Below the pieces are notes generated by a model that saw nothing but the letters and a program-made list of their open reading frames with translations, had not been told where the DNA came from and did not search any database. Positions 37,681 to 49,739 of a DNA stretch of 64,000 nt are shown piece after piece. Position 1 is the first letter of the stretch. The number at the start of each line of letters is the position of its first letter. The position numbers and the translations under genes were made by a program. The stretch comes from Sindora glabra (lineage: Eukaryota > Streptophyta > Magnoliopsida > Fabales > Fabaceae), in the NCBI GenBank assembly GCA_020226215.1, contig CM035234.1, positions 13,048,713 through 13,112,712 on the forward strand, in the 5' to 3' direction.

Positions 37681-38805
37681 TTAGTGGAAGTTTTGTATTT
37701 AATGTAAATATTTTAACCTTGTTATTTTTCTCTAGATATGTTTAATGAATTATTTATATTGTTATATATTATTTGTGTGCATTTTTTTGTTATTATATAT
37801 TATTGGAGATATTTAGAATTTGTCTCATTATTATATTGAGAATATTGATTCTGATTTATCATCTTGGTCAGTGAATATTTGGACCATTGTGTAAAAATTT
37901 ACTTATAGTCATATTTAAAGTTGTGTAAATCATATTATGCATTTTTCAGGTAATATTGCTATAGAATATTATTTTTTTTGTTAGGGCATACAATATTTAT
38001 GTTATTAATTTCTCTTTCAAATATAATATTGCACATTGTTAAGTGCTTATAATCTAAATATAGACCTACGAGTGTAATATTACTTTTATGACCTTGAAAT
38101 TAATTTAAAGTGACCATTATTTATGAATTATATGAATTCAAGTGAAAGATTATTAGAATTTCTATATTTGGATCTTTCATAATTTATAAATAAAATTGGT
38201 GCCAATATAGTTAGGCCAATTAGTGACATAAAGTGTTGGACTTTTATTTGCACTTAGGCCCAATTCAAATTAATGATTGTGGATTCTATGATGGGTAATA
38301 CCATGAAAACATAAAAACATAATTGTTGACCTACAATTTATAAAAAAGTATTCAACATAAAATATACATATGAAAAATTTTATATGCATATACAATGTGT
38401 GACACCTTATGTAACACTATTTCATCAAAACTAGTCCCACTTGTGATATGGGCTCACCTATGAGTGTCAAACCAATTTAAGTTTTGCAAGTTAGTTTGTA
38501 CTTGTTGTAGGTTTTAACAAATTTAGACTTCTTAAAATTAGATTTATTTCAAATGCAAATTTTATAGTTTAATCCATCACATATTTTATCTATTACAAGT
38601 TAATTTATATTTATTTAATCTATGGGCTCACAATTAATATCCATGGACTAATTTGTATTTGATGCAAATTTTGACAAGTTTAAACCCCTCATAATTGAAT
38701 TTATTCTAAATGTAAGTTTTATAAATCCATCTATTACAAATCGATATATATTCATAATGGATCGTGTATTTGACACTTCTAAGCTCACCCCTATAAAGGG
38801 GAATT
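37681..38805. other. Intergenic DNA downstream of the copia relic
   Basis: A purine-rich GGGTTAGTGGAAG at about 37678 could be the polypurine tract, in which case a decayed 3' LTR would follow. No TG...CA pair could be assigned. Strings resembling ATTTAGACTTCTTAAAATTA and TTTAAACCCCTCATAATTGA near 38520 and 38680 suggest an internal repeat of about 160 bp. Confidence 0.4.
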
Positions 38806-38807
38806 GC

Positions 38808-39125
38808 ACAAGACATAGGTAGAGATGTCAAGATGGATTGAATTTAATGGATTACCTGAAACTAGTATAATTTTTCCTAGTTTAGGACTGAGACTGATAT
38901 GAAAAATAATAACAATAGCCCGACCTAATAAGAGACTGAGATTAATTAGCCCAACGAAAGGAAGTTGCACAAGGCATGGGTAGAGGTATCAAGATGAGTT
39001 GGGTTTAATGGCTTAACTTGAGACTTGTATAATTTTACCTGACTTGATACTAGGACTAAGCCTGGGACTAATACAAAAAACGATAGCAGTAGCTTAACCT
39101 AGTAAGAGACTAAGACTAGTTAACT
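38808..39125 (+). repeat. Tandem duplication (2 copies, about 150-170 bp) at a hAT-like end
   Basis: TTGCACAAGACATAGGTAGA (about 38807) and TTGCACAAGGCATGGGTAGA (about 38964) each start a copy. Both continue through a (G/A)TATCAAGATG-like terminus, GGGTTTAATGG and a CTAATAAGAGACT / CTAGTAAGAGACT string. Confidence 0.6.
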
Positions 39126-40137
39126 TAAATTGATAAATAACTGGGATTGATAAGTATTAACCTATTGTATTATTTGATTAATTCGTTAGTCTAGTAATAA
39201 TAGTAAATAATAATTAATTAATTTATTATTATATATTTAATTTTTATATAGATATTAAAATAATAATTTTGGTATATTAACATTATACTTTAATATATAA
39301 TATTAAAATTATATACATGAACAATATTAAATATTTTTTAATGTTCAAATTAATAAATTTATATATTTAATATTATCAATATATATTATATAAGTTTATC
39401 AAGATAAATAATTATATTAAAATTTGAGTTAGTACTTTAATATTAAAATTTTGAATTATTTAAAAATTTAAATAAATAATTTTGATATTAATTTTAAATA
39501 TATTATATAAATATATAATATAATACATTATTATTTTTTGTTATTATATATAAATTATTATAATTATTTTTATTAATATATTATTTATATAATTATTTAT
39601 TTATGTATATTTGATAATATATGAATTATTAAATATATTTATTTTTATATATAATACTTTAGATTTGATTAATATATATTTAACAATATATATTTATTTT
39701 GTTAAATAAAATGAATATATAAATATATAATATAAAATTCTTCTTAATATAAAATAAATTATTTTATTCAATGTATATATTATTAAGTATAAATTCATGT
39801 ATTTATTAAATTTTAATAATATATATTTATTTATTAAATATATATTTATTTTTATATATAATATATATGACTCACTAATATATATATATATATATATAAT
39901 TTTAAATCATAATAATATGTAATTATATTTGATAAAAATAATAATAAATTTTAATTAATTAATAATATAAAATTAATAATAAATAAATAATATAATAAAT
40001 TATAAATATTTATTTAAATTTAATAAATATTAATTTAGAATTGAGATTGAAATTGAAATATGATAAAAAAAAATAGTTTACTTTAAAATTAGTTGGACGT
40101 ACAATTTTCACAAATTAATTCGATTTGACAACTCCAG
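38822..40137 (+). mobile_element. Non-autonomous hAT-like element
   Basis: The left end AGATGTCAAGATGGATTGAA and the right end, as reverse complement, GGAGTTGTCAAATCGAATTA are imperfect inverted repeats of the GTGTCAA-type seen in plant hAT elements. AGGTAG occurs on both outer sides and may be part of an 8-bp target duplication. The interior is non-coding and AT-rich. From 38970 to 39480 it is clearly homologous, in opposite orientation, to 54290-53790 at the end of the hAT transposase element, so it is a deletion derivative of the same family. Confidence 0.55.
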
Positions 40138-40139
40138 GT

Positions 40140-40385
40140 AGGGGACACCGATCTTTCTCATGAGTGTTCCCATTCGAGGTCAGTTCTTGTTTCCAATTGG
40201 TCCAAGAGAGGGCCCATGTAATAATAGTGGCGTTGAAGAGGTCGCTACGTCCCCAGTGAAGGCTCGCATCGTAGACTTCACGAGCAAAGGATAGACAGGA
40301 CTGATAGTCAGGTGCCGTGTGCTGCGCATAAAAGTCATGGACAGTCTCATCTTTGCTCCTCTTACCACAGAAATTTTTTGTCAGT
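40140..40385 (-). other. GC-richer island with open frame, unidentified
   Basis: The - strand is open for about 85 codons without a start Met. It includes DETVHDFYAQHTAPDYQSCL and SDLFNATIITWALSWTNWKQ. The composition is exon-like and the abrupt GC change suggests a captured piece of a gene. I considered a pentatricopeptide-repeat origin (SFAREVYD, DLFNATIITWAL) but cannot support it. A 62-codon ATG frame in another - strand frame is probably a shadow. Confidence 0.3.
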
Positions 40386-40439
40386 TCTACATTTCTAAAT
40401 TTTTAACATTTTTTTTTCTTGTTTTCCCCTTCGATCACC

Positions 40440-42840
40440 CCTATCAGCTTTCGAAGGTATATGTTTTGTGCTTTTCACCCCACGTACGCTAGCACCACTC
40501 CGGCAAATTATTGCATGCCTGAATTATATCATAAGTCTTTGATAATAATCAATAAATAAAAATAATTATTAACTTTATTATTTATTTATCAATTTTATAA
40601 AATTTATATATATGTAAAATTTAATTTTTTATTTTTAAGATATTATAATTTATAAAGATTGTAACTATTTTTATTTATTAATTATGATTAAAGATTCGTT
40701 ACATAATTCAAGCATATAATAATTTCTCCACCACACGTCTATTATCCGGGATGCCTTGCATTTATGTCTCGCGACGACCACTCACTCCATGATTTATCGC
40801 TTCGACAATACCTAACATAAATAACCATTCAACATGAAATTGAAAAAAAAAATCAATTTTATTGTTCAAATAGTAATTTTACCGGATTTACGTGCATAAA
40901 AAATAAATTTTTAAAAATTTTAAGATATAAAAAATTATAATTATTTTTAATTAAATTTATATTTTATATTTAAAATATATAAGAATTTCTCGTGGCTAAA
41001 GATTCGCTTCTTTTTCGCTTTCAAACAACTACAAAATATTTTTATGTACTAGTCCTTACTTTTAACAGGAAAAAATAAAGAGAATTTTTAAAAGATAAAA
41101 TTTTTATAAAACTAATATTTGAAGACAAAAATTGATGATTATTTGTTCCCTTCCTTATCATTTGTTGTATTTAAAAAAATTATTCCTTTTTATCTATCAT
41201 TTTAAAAATTCAATGAAGCATTAAAAATATATATTTTTTAATTTTACTCTTTTCATTAATAAATAATTTGTTGTTCTACATGTTTGTCATAAAATATCTT
41301 AATAAATTTATTTTATCATACTTATCTCTTCATTTTTAATTATCTTAAATTTTGTATATAAAATAAAAATTGAAATAAATTTTAAAATTAAATTAACGAG
41401 TAGTTTTAAAAAATTAATAAAAATAAATACATTAAATTATTTTCTTAATCTCCATAAAATTAATTAAAAGCCACAGATAAACAGATGGAGGGAGGGAGTA
41501 TTATCTTTTTGTTATAGTATATATAGAAATTTTCCAATGGATACTTGTACCTTTTTACTTCTTTGTCTCGTTTGTAAAGAGCTGCCCACGCGAAAAATAC
41601 ATGTTAATTAAGAACCATTAATTGCGTGAATAAATGGAACTAATTTTCAATTCAAGAAGAGGCTACCGGCGAGTTATGGTGTTCTTTAGAAAGTGGACAA
41701 ATGAATCCATGGGCGCAGCAGCTTCACTTGTTTTGAATACCACTTACTAACATTCGCTGTGTTTTCTATAGCACGAAAGATATAATAATGGTATAATTTA
41801 AGTTTAATTGTGCCATATTATGATAAAATAAATTATTGCAAAAAAAAAATACTATGGCCATGTTTATTTTGGTGAAAACATCATTGGTAGATTTATAATT
41901 ATAAATTATTAGAATGATGAAAAATAATTGATATGTTAAATGTTAAATGTAACAAATTTGATAAAAGCTAACTTTCTCTTTGAACTTTTTTTTACAAACA
42001 AAAAATACTTTTTTCTACTACCATAACTCTAAGGATCATTTTTCAATCATAAAGTATATATGCATCATGCTCTTTTATTTATATATAAAGAGATAAGCTG
42101 CCTGACAAAATTTATATTCTAAAAAAAAACAAAGCATAAATGATATTCATGCATAGTTAGGATTTGAGAATCAATGGAGTTAGATGTATTTTAATAGTTT
42201 AATGGTGTAAAATTTAAAAATTATAATGGGAATATTTTAGATAACACATATAATTATGCATGAATTTTAAGAAAATCTATAAAGATACATGTACAGTCAC
42301 TTTAAAATACATAAAATAATATTATATATAACAAAGATAAAATTTGAAATAGGATGATAAACACAAATCAAAGGATATCATTAAATATAAAATAATAGAG
42401 AAAATATATAAAATTCAATTTAATTGATATAAAAGATTTAAAATTTAATTTTAAATCTTATTTTTAGTACATATAATATTTTTAAAATATATATAATTCT
42501 ATCGCTATACACCACAATTCGATGCGGATGATGTAAAATGTTATGTATTCAATTTATATTTTAGTGATTTATGCATATCGCATATTTTCTCGCAATCACG
42601 TTGTCAATTGGAGACAATTACAAGGCATTATAAATCTATTCTTTAATAATTATATATATTTTTTATTTTTTTTCATAATTACCATTGTTACCATAAATTA
42701 AAAATAATATAAGTTAAAATCTTACAATGGACAACATATCCATTACAAAATAGTTCAATATCAACCGCTGCGTACTAATACTAATTAGATTTAATTTTAA
42801 TTAATTAGAGGGGAAACTACTTCTCAACCAAGTAAGGTGG
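40440..42840 (-). repeat. UGT-associated duplicated block, copy B (3' flank of the UGT gene)
   Basis: Landmarks in this block recur in the same order at 45420-47590: a TTTATGTCTCGCGACGACCA / TTTATGTCTCACTTGGGCCA pair, ACTTGTACCTTTTTACTTCT / ACTTGTATCTTTTCACTTCT, ATGAATCCATG next to GCAGCTTCACTTGTTTTGA, then the UGT 3' flank. It therefore represents a segmental duplication that included the UGT gene's downstream region. No gene is seen inside the block itself. Confidence 0.65.
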
Positions 42841-44254
42841 CTAGTTATGCTCCTTAGCAATTCCGTTCTTAAGAAACTTGACAAATGCAACCATGTAACG
42901 TCGTTGCAGCTCTTGATCTCCCACAATTGCAGCAACTTCTCTTGTTTTGATCCTCATATTCTCTCCTTTCTCCAAAACCATGGCTTCTTTAAGGGATCTG
43001 GCTATGTCTTCTCTGCCAAATGACCCATCTTCCCTTCTCTCCACTTCAATGGCCAAACCCTTATCCACCAAAAACCTTGCATTAAGAGGCTGATCTATTA
43101 TAAATGGCAACACGACAAGGTTATGCCCAAATTGCAAAGCTTCAATCACAGAACCCCACCCAGAATGAAACAGAGAACCCCCAATTGATGGATGTGCCAG
43201 AATCTTTTGTTGTGGCGCCCATCTACTACAAACTCTTCCTATCTTTGATGTTCTTTCAGTGAATCCAAGAGGTAAAGAATCATGATCATCAGTTGCCCAG
43301 TTAGGTTTCCTCAGTGCCCATAAGAATGGAAGTCTAGAAAGTTCCAATCCGTAAGCTATTTCATAGATTTGTTCTTTGCTAAGCTTGCACTCACTGCCAA
43401 ACCCTACAAACACAACTGAGTTCCTCTTGCTCATCAAGCCACAGAAAAACCTCTCCCCAAAATGAATCAGATGATTTACCATCAGATTGGGACCTATTTG
43501 GAGGCAATAAACCAACAGGAACAACAGGCTTCCCACTTGTTTTCTTATAAAGTTCTATATACTCACCTTCAATCTCGTAGCAACTACGAAGAGCCGTTAC
43601 TTGGCAAGCCTCAAGGATCTCGGCGAATACTGAACCGTTAGTTATCCCGGAAGCATTTTCCATATAGAAAACCGGATGCATAATAGCCGCCTCATGGGGC
43701 CGGTACGCCACCGACGACGAAAAAGTCACCCATTCTGGTGTCACCGTTAAACTTTCCGGCGACTGCCAAACTCCCCGTTTGTCGTAAAGGTATTCTGGGG
43801 GTCCGAAGAAAGTCAAAGTGCAAGCAGAGAAAACGCTAAAGAAGATTAGATTTACCTGAAATTCCTGAGCAATCCGAACCACCCAATAAGGACTGAAATC
43901 ACAAATGATCCAATCTGGGGGCTGGTTTGCAATTAATTTCTTCACTGGATGTTGCAGAAGATCATATGCTACTTGTAAGTACTGGAATTTCTCAAATGGA
44001 ATGTCTACGGTGGCTTCAGCTCCTTTTGGCAAGTGCTCATCGTCTAATGATGGTAATGGAATTTCCACAAAATCAAGAAGATGAGATAAGTTGGAAGGAA
44101 TCTCAGGAAGACGTTGAATATTTTTAGGAGTTGACATGAAGGAGACATGAACTGCAGATTTGGCTAAGGATACTGAAAGCTGAAAAAATGGAATAAGGTG
44201 GCCAAAGGCACTCCATGGCAGCATTACAACGTGAGTTGTATTATCTTCACTCAT
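42841..44254 (-). CDS. UDP-glycosyltransferase, UGT91-type (putative rhamnosyl/glucosyltransferase), one frameshift
   Basis: A GT-B fold family 1 glycosyltransferase transferring a sugar from a UDP donor to a small molecule or an existing sugar, expected in the cytosol. The 1414-bp frame corresponds to about 471 residues, normal for the family, with no intron. His19 in MLPWSAFGHLIPFF and Asp119 in WIICDFSPYW fit the catalytic dyad. The 44-residue PSPG donor box (43221-43090) runs from WAPQQKILAHPSIGG through FHSGWGSVIEAL to FIIDQ. The SVVFVGFGSECKLS segment and the overall style match UGT91 enzymes, which often extend sugar chains. After WLDEQ (about 43427) the frame must shift: either two bases are missing or one is extra. 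The N-terminal ORF (44254-43391) and C-terminal ORF (43536-42841) overlap only because of this. Sugar and acceptor cannot be predicted. Confidence 0.85.
43421..43432 (-). other. Frameshift site in the UGT gene
   Basis: On the - strand GATGAGCAAGAGGAACTCAG reads DEQ-EELS in the first frame, which then runs to a TGA at 43391. In the next frame it reads SKRNSVVFVGFG, the expected continuation. Relatives normally have about three residues between DEQ and SVV, favouring a 2-bp loss over a 1-bp gain. Confidence 0.75.
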
Positions 44255-44316
44255 GTCTTTTTCTTACCCTTTTTTTTCCATCTTTAATTTATGTGTCCGA
44301 GGTAGAAGCACTCCGC

Positions 44317-44340
44317 TTATAAAGCTGCAGAAACCAATCA
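44317..44340 (-). promoter_or_regulatory. UGT promoter: TATA box and CCAAT-like element
   Basis: On the - strand TTTATAA (44323-44317) lies about 63 bp upstream of the UGT start codon, a normal distance with a short leader. GATTGGTT, an inverted CCAAT, sits just upstream. The 5' leader is purine-rich (GGAAAAAAAAGGGTAAG). Confidence 0.6.
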
Positions 44341-45117
44341 ATCCAGCTAGCATGATTGGCGTTTACCAGTCAAAGATTACATAAGTTCTTGTATGCATGT
44401 TTTTAAAGTTTTAGGTCTTACCCTAAGGGTTAATTATCAATTTTTGACTATTTTTTATGTTTTAAAAATTGAAAAATAAAAAAAATTGGTAAATGAACAT
44501 AAAAATTTAAAATTGAAACTATAAAATACTTGAAATTTTATGAAAGATTGTAAACTTTTACAAAAAAAAAAAAAAAGACTTTTAACAGAGAAAGTTAGGA
44601 GATGTCACTCGATCTACTGCCTCTAAGGTAATAGGTAATAAAAAGCGCAAATCCCTTGAACATTTTTTCATAGTCTCCCACCATAGCATCTTACATTTCT
44701 AGTCTTGTTGACAATTGGGAAAATATTTCAGGAACTCAAAAAACAAAGGACAAAGTACTATGATCTTTTACCAAATTTATTAGTTTAAATATATTTAAAT
44801 ATTCTTTAATATTGAAAATTTCATCATAATTATTTTTGTCATGAAACCTCGCATAAGAATGGCACCAGATTTTTAGTAGGCACTCGAGTTATGATTTTAT
44901 ATTTTTCATTTTTATTCAGCACATATATTTAATATTTATCCTTGTATAGGTATGAAAAATAAGATTTAAAATTAAATTTTGAATATTTTATATTCATTAA
45001 ATTGAATTTTATAAATTTATTATATTATTTTATATTTAATAACAACACTTAATTGGTATTTAATATCTAATTTTAGATTTTATTTTTAATGCGTGCGGGT
45101 GTATATATATATATATA
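44341..45117. other. Intergenic DNA upstream of the UGT gene
   Basis: No gene. Presumed upstream promoter region of the UGT, with A/T homopolymers and no recognised element. Confidence 0.5.
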
Positions 45118-45118
45118 T

Positions 45119-45294
45119 GAAAAATGCTAAATTTACCGGCATATTGTACCGGTAATCAAGTCCCGAAAACAATAAATATGTTTGTCATCGTTGATGTAAT
45201 GCATGGGTTTTGAAGTTAAACTTATCAAATGGTTGCAAATTTTTCGGAGCCCTGTTTCGACACTTTTTTCGGGACAAATAGCAGTGCTATGTAT
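45119..45294. mobile_element. Candidate MITE 1 (about 175 bp)
   Basis: The left end AATGCTAAATTTACCGG...GTCCCGAAAA mirrors the right end, whose reverse complement is CACTGCTATTTGTCCCGAAA. The interior is short and non-coding. The TCCCGAAAA motif near both ends is shared with the second candidate at 45621. Confidence 0.5.
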
Positions 45295-45419
45295 ATATAT
45301 ATAACTTTAGTCTTTTGTTTGAGAAGCATTATGCCTTGCCATTGTTGACAGGTAGCTATAAATAAGATCCACAAGTCAATAGTACTGCATTAAAAGATAA
45401 CTTAATTTTATTTTTAATG

Positions 45420-47183
45420 CGCACATCAACTTGCTGGCATTCATGGATGCCATACGTTTATGTCTCACTTGGGCCACTCACTCCACAATTTATTGCGTCA
45501 GGAATACCTGAGATATACTTATAGGCCATCCATTTATAAATAACACGTGTTATCACTATTTCCATTCAACTAGGAAAATAAAAAACAATCAATTTAATTG
45601 TTCAAAATATGCATAAAAAATTGGGTGGTCCTGTATCACCCGAAGAGTGCAAGCCGAACAAGCCCCGAAACATTCCAAAAAGTAATGCAGTGATTATATT
45701 TAATCATTGTGGTGTGGTTATTTAAATTAAAAATTAGATAAAGTTATTAATGTAATACTAAAATTAGTAATAAAACCATTTTCGGGACACATTTCGAACA
45801 AGCTTTCGGGTGGTTTATCATTTTCCTAAAAGATTTTTTAATTTTAAAAGTATTAAAAAATTATAATTAGTTTTTTTATTAAATTAATTTAGAATTTATG
45901 CTGGGAGTATTTAAAAATTTCTCTGCAACTATAGTGAAAGATTTGCTTCTCTTTAACGTTCAAAATGTTACGAGAGAAATTCTTATGTACGAATCCTTAC
46001 TTTTAATACGAAAAAATAGTTACAACTTTCAATATCATCAAAATCAAAATGTGCAATTTTTACTACGTGTGGTTTCCATAAGATTGATTCTTGGGGAGAA
46101 AAATTAATGATTGTTTGCATTCTATTCATTGAGCGGAAGTAACGATACAGGTGCTTGAATGGTGTATATCGAGGTTTGATATTGTGGTCTACAATTGTAG
46201 TATTAAGCGCAATATTACTATTATGGATTGTATTGCATCCATAATATTTCACAATTTTGTATGGTAATGATTACATTTTCTAACATTTAATAGCAAGTTT
46301 TATTAATAGCAATGCTATATGCATAAATCAATATAAATTAAGGATTGTCATTAGATATAAAATAATGAGATAGATTTATGAAATTTAATTTAATGAATTA
46401 AAAAAGTTTAAAATTTAATTTTGAATCATATTTTCAATACTTATAATATTTTAATTTTGTTAATCACAGCAAGCATTTAAAACCATGGTGTATATAAATA
46501 TTTCTCAATGGGAACTTGTATCTTTTCACTTCTTTGTCTTTTGTTTGATGTTGCTCACATGAAAAATATGTCTACAACATCATTAAGGGCATAAACAAAT
46601 GGAACTAGTTTACAATTCAAAGAAATTTTCTATATTTGTGAATGATAACACATGTCCTTAATTATACTTAATAATGAAGGGTAATTATCAATTTTATTAT
46701 TTATTTGTTAGTTTTGTGAAATTCATATGTATTAAAAATTTGATTTTTTTTTTAATTTTCATTGGAAAAGTTGAAAATTGTCTTTTCTGGAATTAAATAA
46801 GGACAAATGTTGTACTTAACGCATACAAGTATTTCTGATTCAATTCATAAAAAGGCTGCTAGCTAGTTGTAGTCTTTAGCATTATACAATTCTTCAGAAA
46901 GTAGACATATGAATCCATGCAGCGGTGGTGCAGCTCTTGATATTCCCGCAAATGCGGCAGCTTCACTTGTTTTGATTAACAGTTACAATTTGAGAATAAA
47001 CGTCCGCAGTGTTTTAATTATCGCTCGAGCATTCTAATAATAAAATAAAATTGATCTGATCTAGATTCAAACATATGGTATAATTTCCATTTTTCTGTCT
47101 GAAGATTCCTAGTATTTGGAGTCTGTATTGAACCTTCCACTAATTTAAAATTAAGTTGGATTGGATTCAATATGAGACTCTTG
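45420..47183 (-). repeat. UGT-associated duplicated block, copy C
   Basis: Homologous in order to 40440-42100, with a MITE inserted at 45621-45832 and other indels. Around 46924-46980 the string GGTGCAGCTCTTGATATTCC, then GCAGCTTCACTTGTTTTGAT, resembles the UGT C-terminal coding region (IKTREVAAIVGDQEL on the - strand). This may be a tiny older UGT relic carried in both blocks. Confidence 0.55.
45621..45832. mobile_element. Candidate MITE 2 (about 210 bp) with an empty paralogous site
   Basis: The ends are inverted: left CACCCGAAGAGTGCAAGCCG then AACAAGCCCCGAAA; right, as reverse complement, CACCCGAAAGCTTGTTCGAA then TGTCCCGAAA. The duplicated block at 40890-40925 has the same flanking DNA (GCATAAAAAAT followed by AAATTTTTAAAAATTTTAAG) without this insert. 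The paralogue therefore shows the pre-insertion state and brackets the element's limits. Confidence 0.65.
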
Positions 47184-47590
47184 CATAGTTAGGATTCAAT
47201 CTAGGGTCAATGGAAATAGATGTATTTTAATATTTTAGTATATTTTAAGGAAGTTAGTGAAAGCACACGTTAATACTCAAAAACATAATTTCGTGGCCAA
47301 ACAACACAACTAATCTTGCTGAGAGTTAAATTAGTACGGGTTGATTTATAACTTGGTACGCATTCAATTTATATTTTAGTGATTTATGCATATCACTTCA
47401 CATGAATTGGAGACAGTTACCTGACATTTTAATTTTATTCTGCAATAATTATATATTTTTCTTTTTTTCCATAATTTCGATGGTTACAATGAATTGCAAA
47501 TAATATAATTTAAAATTACAAAATGTGTAACGGATCCATTGTAAAATATTTCAATATCAACCACTACGTACTAATATTAATTACACTATA
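47184..47590 (-). repeat. UGT 3'-flanking repeat, copy C (gene absent)
   Basis: Nearly the same order and wording as 6472-6890, including GCATAGTTAGGATTCAATCT, TTAAGGAAGTTAGTGAAAGC and CAACCACTACGTACTAATAT. Similarity ends at about 47590, before where the UGT stop codon would lie. The gene copy here has been lost or replaced. Confidence 0.7.
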
Positions 47591-49735
47591 ATTTAAATGC
47601 TAACACATAAAAATTTAATATCACTCATTCAAATATTGTGTATTTTTAATTGATATATTAAATTTCAAATGTGTTTGAAGAAGTTCTAGTGATGAATAAG
47701 TTATTTTCTTATTTTATATTAATAAAATACTATTATAACTTGGCGCATTCTATTATGCGTGGGCTTTAAAAGTATGCTTGGGTGCAATGGGTGATGTGTC
47801 TCAGTAAGAGTCCTTAGATCCGCTGATGGTATATATATGAGCCATTGATTGAAAAAGGCCAAAGTGAAACAATGGGCAAATATGTAAAGTGGCCTCCAAA
47901 ATTTTGATATTAGCAAGCAGGGCCTGATAAGAATGACCTGGTATACAAGTCGTGGTCACATGTTGCCATTGGCTTGAATATTGACTGGGCTTCACACGTA
48001 CCACTGTAGAAGTGGGCTTCCACACACATTCACGTAGTGCCCCACAAACTGTCACATGTCTTTATACGATTGGCCTCTAACAAGGGTTGGATAGGAAATC
48101 ATGTAAAAGTGCATCAAAATAATTTTTTATAAAAATTTTATAAATATTAAAAATAATATCTAAAATTAAAATTAAAATTTATTATATTTATTAAATTCAT
48201 TTTTATAAATTTATTCAATCATTTTAATGATAATAGTTCAATATTCTTATTTTTAATATATATATAATTTTTAATATATATATATTATCATTTATTTTTA
48301 AGTGTTTGAAATTCTTATCCAACAAAATTCATTTGTCCCTTTTTCTCTGTCTACCTCTCTCTTCCTCTATCCCCCCGTTCTGTTTGCTTTTCTCTCACAT
48401 GAAATTCCTCACTTTACTGTATCTTCTTCTCATACTGTATTTGAGTTTCCTAATCTGGAACTTATCAAATCGGAGGGAGACCAACTGTGCTCTATATTGG
48501 ACTACCAATGCCACAAGTCAACCGATGACAAGATTTTTGACACTGAATGTTCAGACAAAATCATCATAAGAAATGAAAATCAATGTCTGAACAAGTACAA
48601 ATTCCTTTATTCGCCGTCGCCGATTCCTCATCCTTACCGTAGATCACTCATCGGCAAATCCTCCTCATTTGTCAGTTGCCGCTGATTCCTCGTTCTTACC
48701 ATAGATTTGTCGCTGCTACAAGATGGGACAAGGTATAAGTCGGGAAGCTCACTGCAATGAACCCAACATATGACTAGACTGGACAAATTCTGATTTAACA
48801 TTTCAACGTGGCTTTGATATATAAGAGTTCGGGAAAGTTTGCAATTTCAAAAATAATAAGGGGCTAAAATTGAATATTGTCTGGGCTCCACTGCTTGTAG
48901 ATTTGAATCACTGTGCGAGTGACAAGTTCCCCATGTTTCGGTGCAACATTTTTCTTCAATTGCACCGTAGATGGCATGTACAATTTTTTTTATTACCATA
49001 ACTTAAAAATGTTGTTAACAAACCTTCGACTGCATGTTGCGCCAAAAAATAATAATAATAATAATAAGTGAAAAAACCTTCATTTGCATCGTTCTGGCGG
49101 TGACAGCGAAGATGAGGCGGAAAACTCGGTAAAACATAAGGAAAAACAAGATACAACATAAGAAAGTGACTCATGACAATGCCTTTTTAATTCAATGAGA
49201 AAACTAGAATCAAAATCAAAGCAAAATGAAATCTGACATAGCACCTGTTACCGAAGATGATTTGCCTGTTATTCAAAACAAAACACTTCAATTAAATATT
49301 AAATCCTGCTTTGTGACCCGGAAAAGAATACTCTTCTTTAATCTAACAGAGCACTAAAGAATAATGAAGGGTGTAGTTTTCAAAATGGAGCTCCTTAATC
49401 TAATCCAAATTTGATTTTGTGAGTTCGTGTTAAAAAATCATCAATAATTTACAAATAACTTGTTAACCCGATCAAGAACATATTTGTCCATGCCCGTCAA
49501 ATTTAAGATTACGAGATCTAAACATACAACATCAACAAGATTTTCACCGTCACTTTTGTTCAACTTCTTAGAATTGAATGAAGCTTCTAATCTCATATTG
49601 TTTGAAAACTATGAAATTGAAAATATTTAATAATTAAGGAGCATGTAGCAAAGCCTTTTTCCATAAGTTACTTCAATAACATCAAGTTCAAACTAATTTG
49701 GACCATGGGTCACAATACACCTATCAATCATAATT
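47591..49735. other. Intergenic DNA, no supported gene
   Basis: 47740-48080 is less AT-rich and has - strand open frames of 65-84 codons with no recognised motif. 48302-48685 is open for 127 codons on the + strand but is low-complexity Ser/Pro/Phe-rich at its start. An overlapping frame gives a hydrophobic MKFLTLLYLLLILYLSFLIW start resembling a signal peptide; without a family match I do not call it a gene. An (AAT)n tract lies near 49049-49068. Confidence 0.4.
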
Positions 49736-49739
49736 AAAG

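Noticed and set aside
43927..44127. 66-codon + strand ORF inside the UGT
   Set aside because: Antisense shadow of the UGT coding frame.
48302..48685. 127-codon ORF and an overlapping signal-peptide-like frame
   Set aside because: Low-complexity start and no recognisable mature domain; cannot be supported as a gene without homology or transcript evidence.
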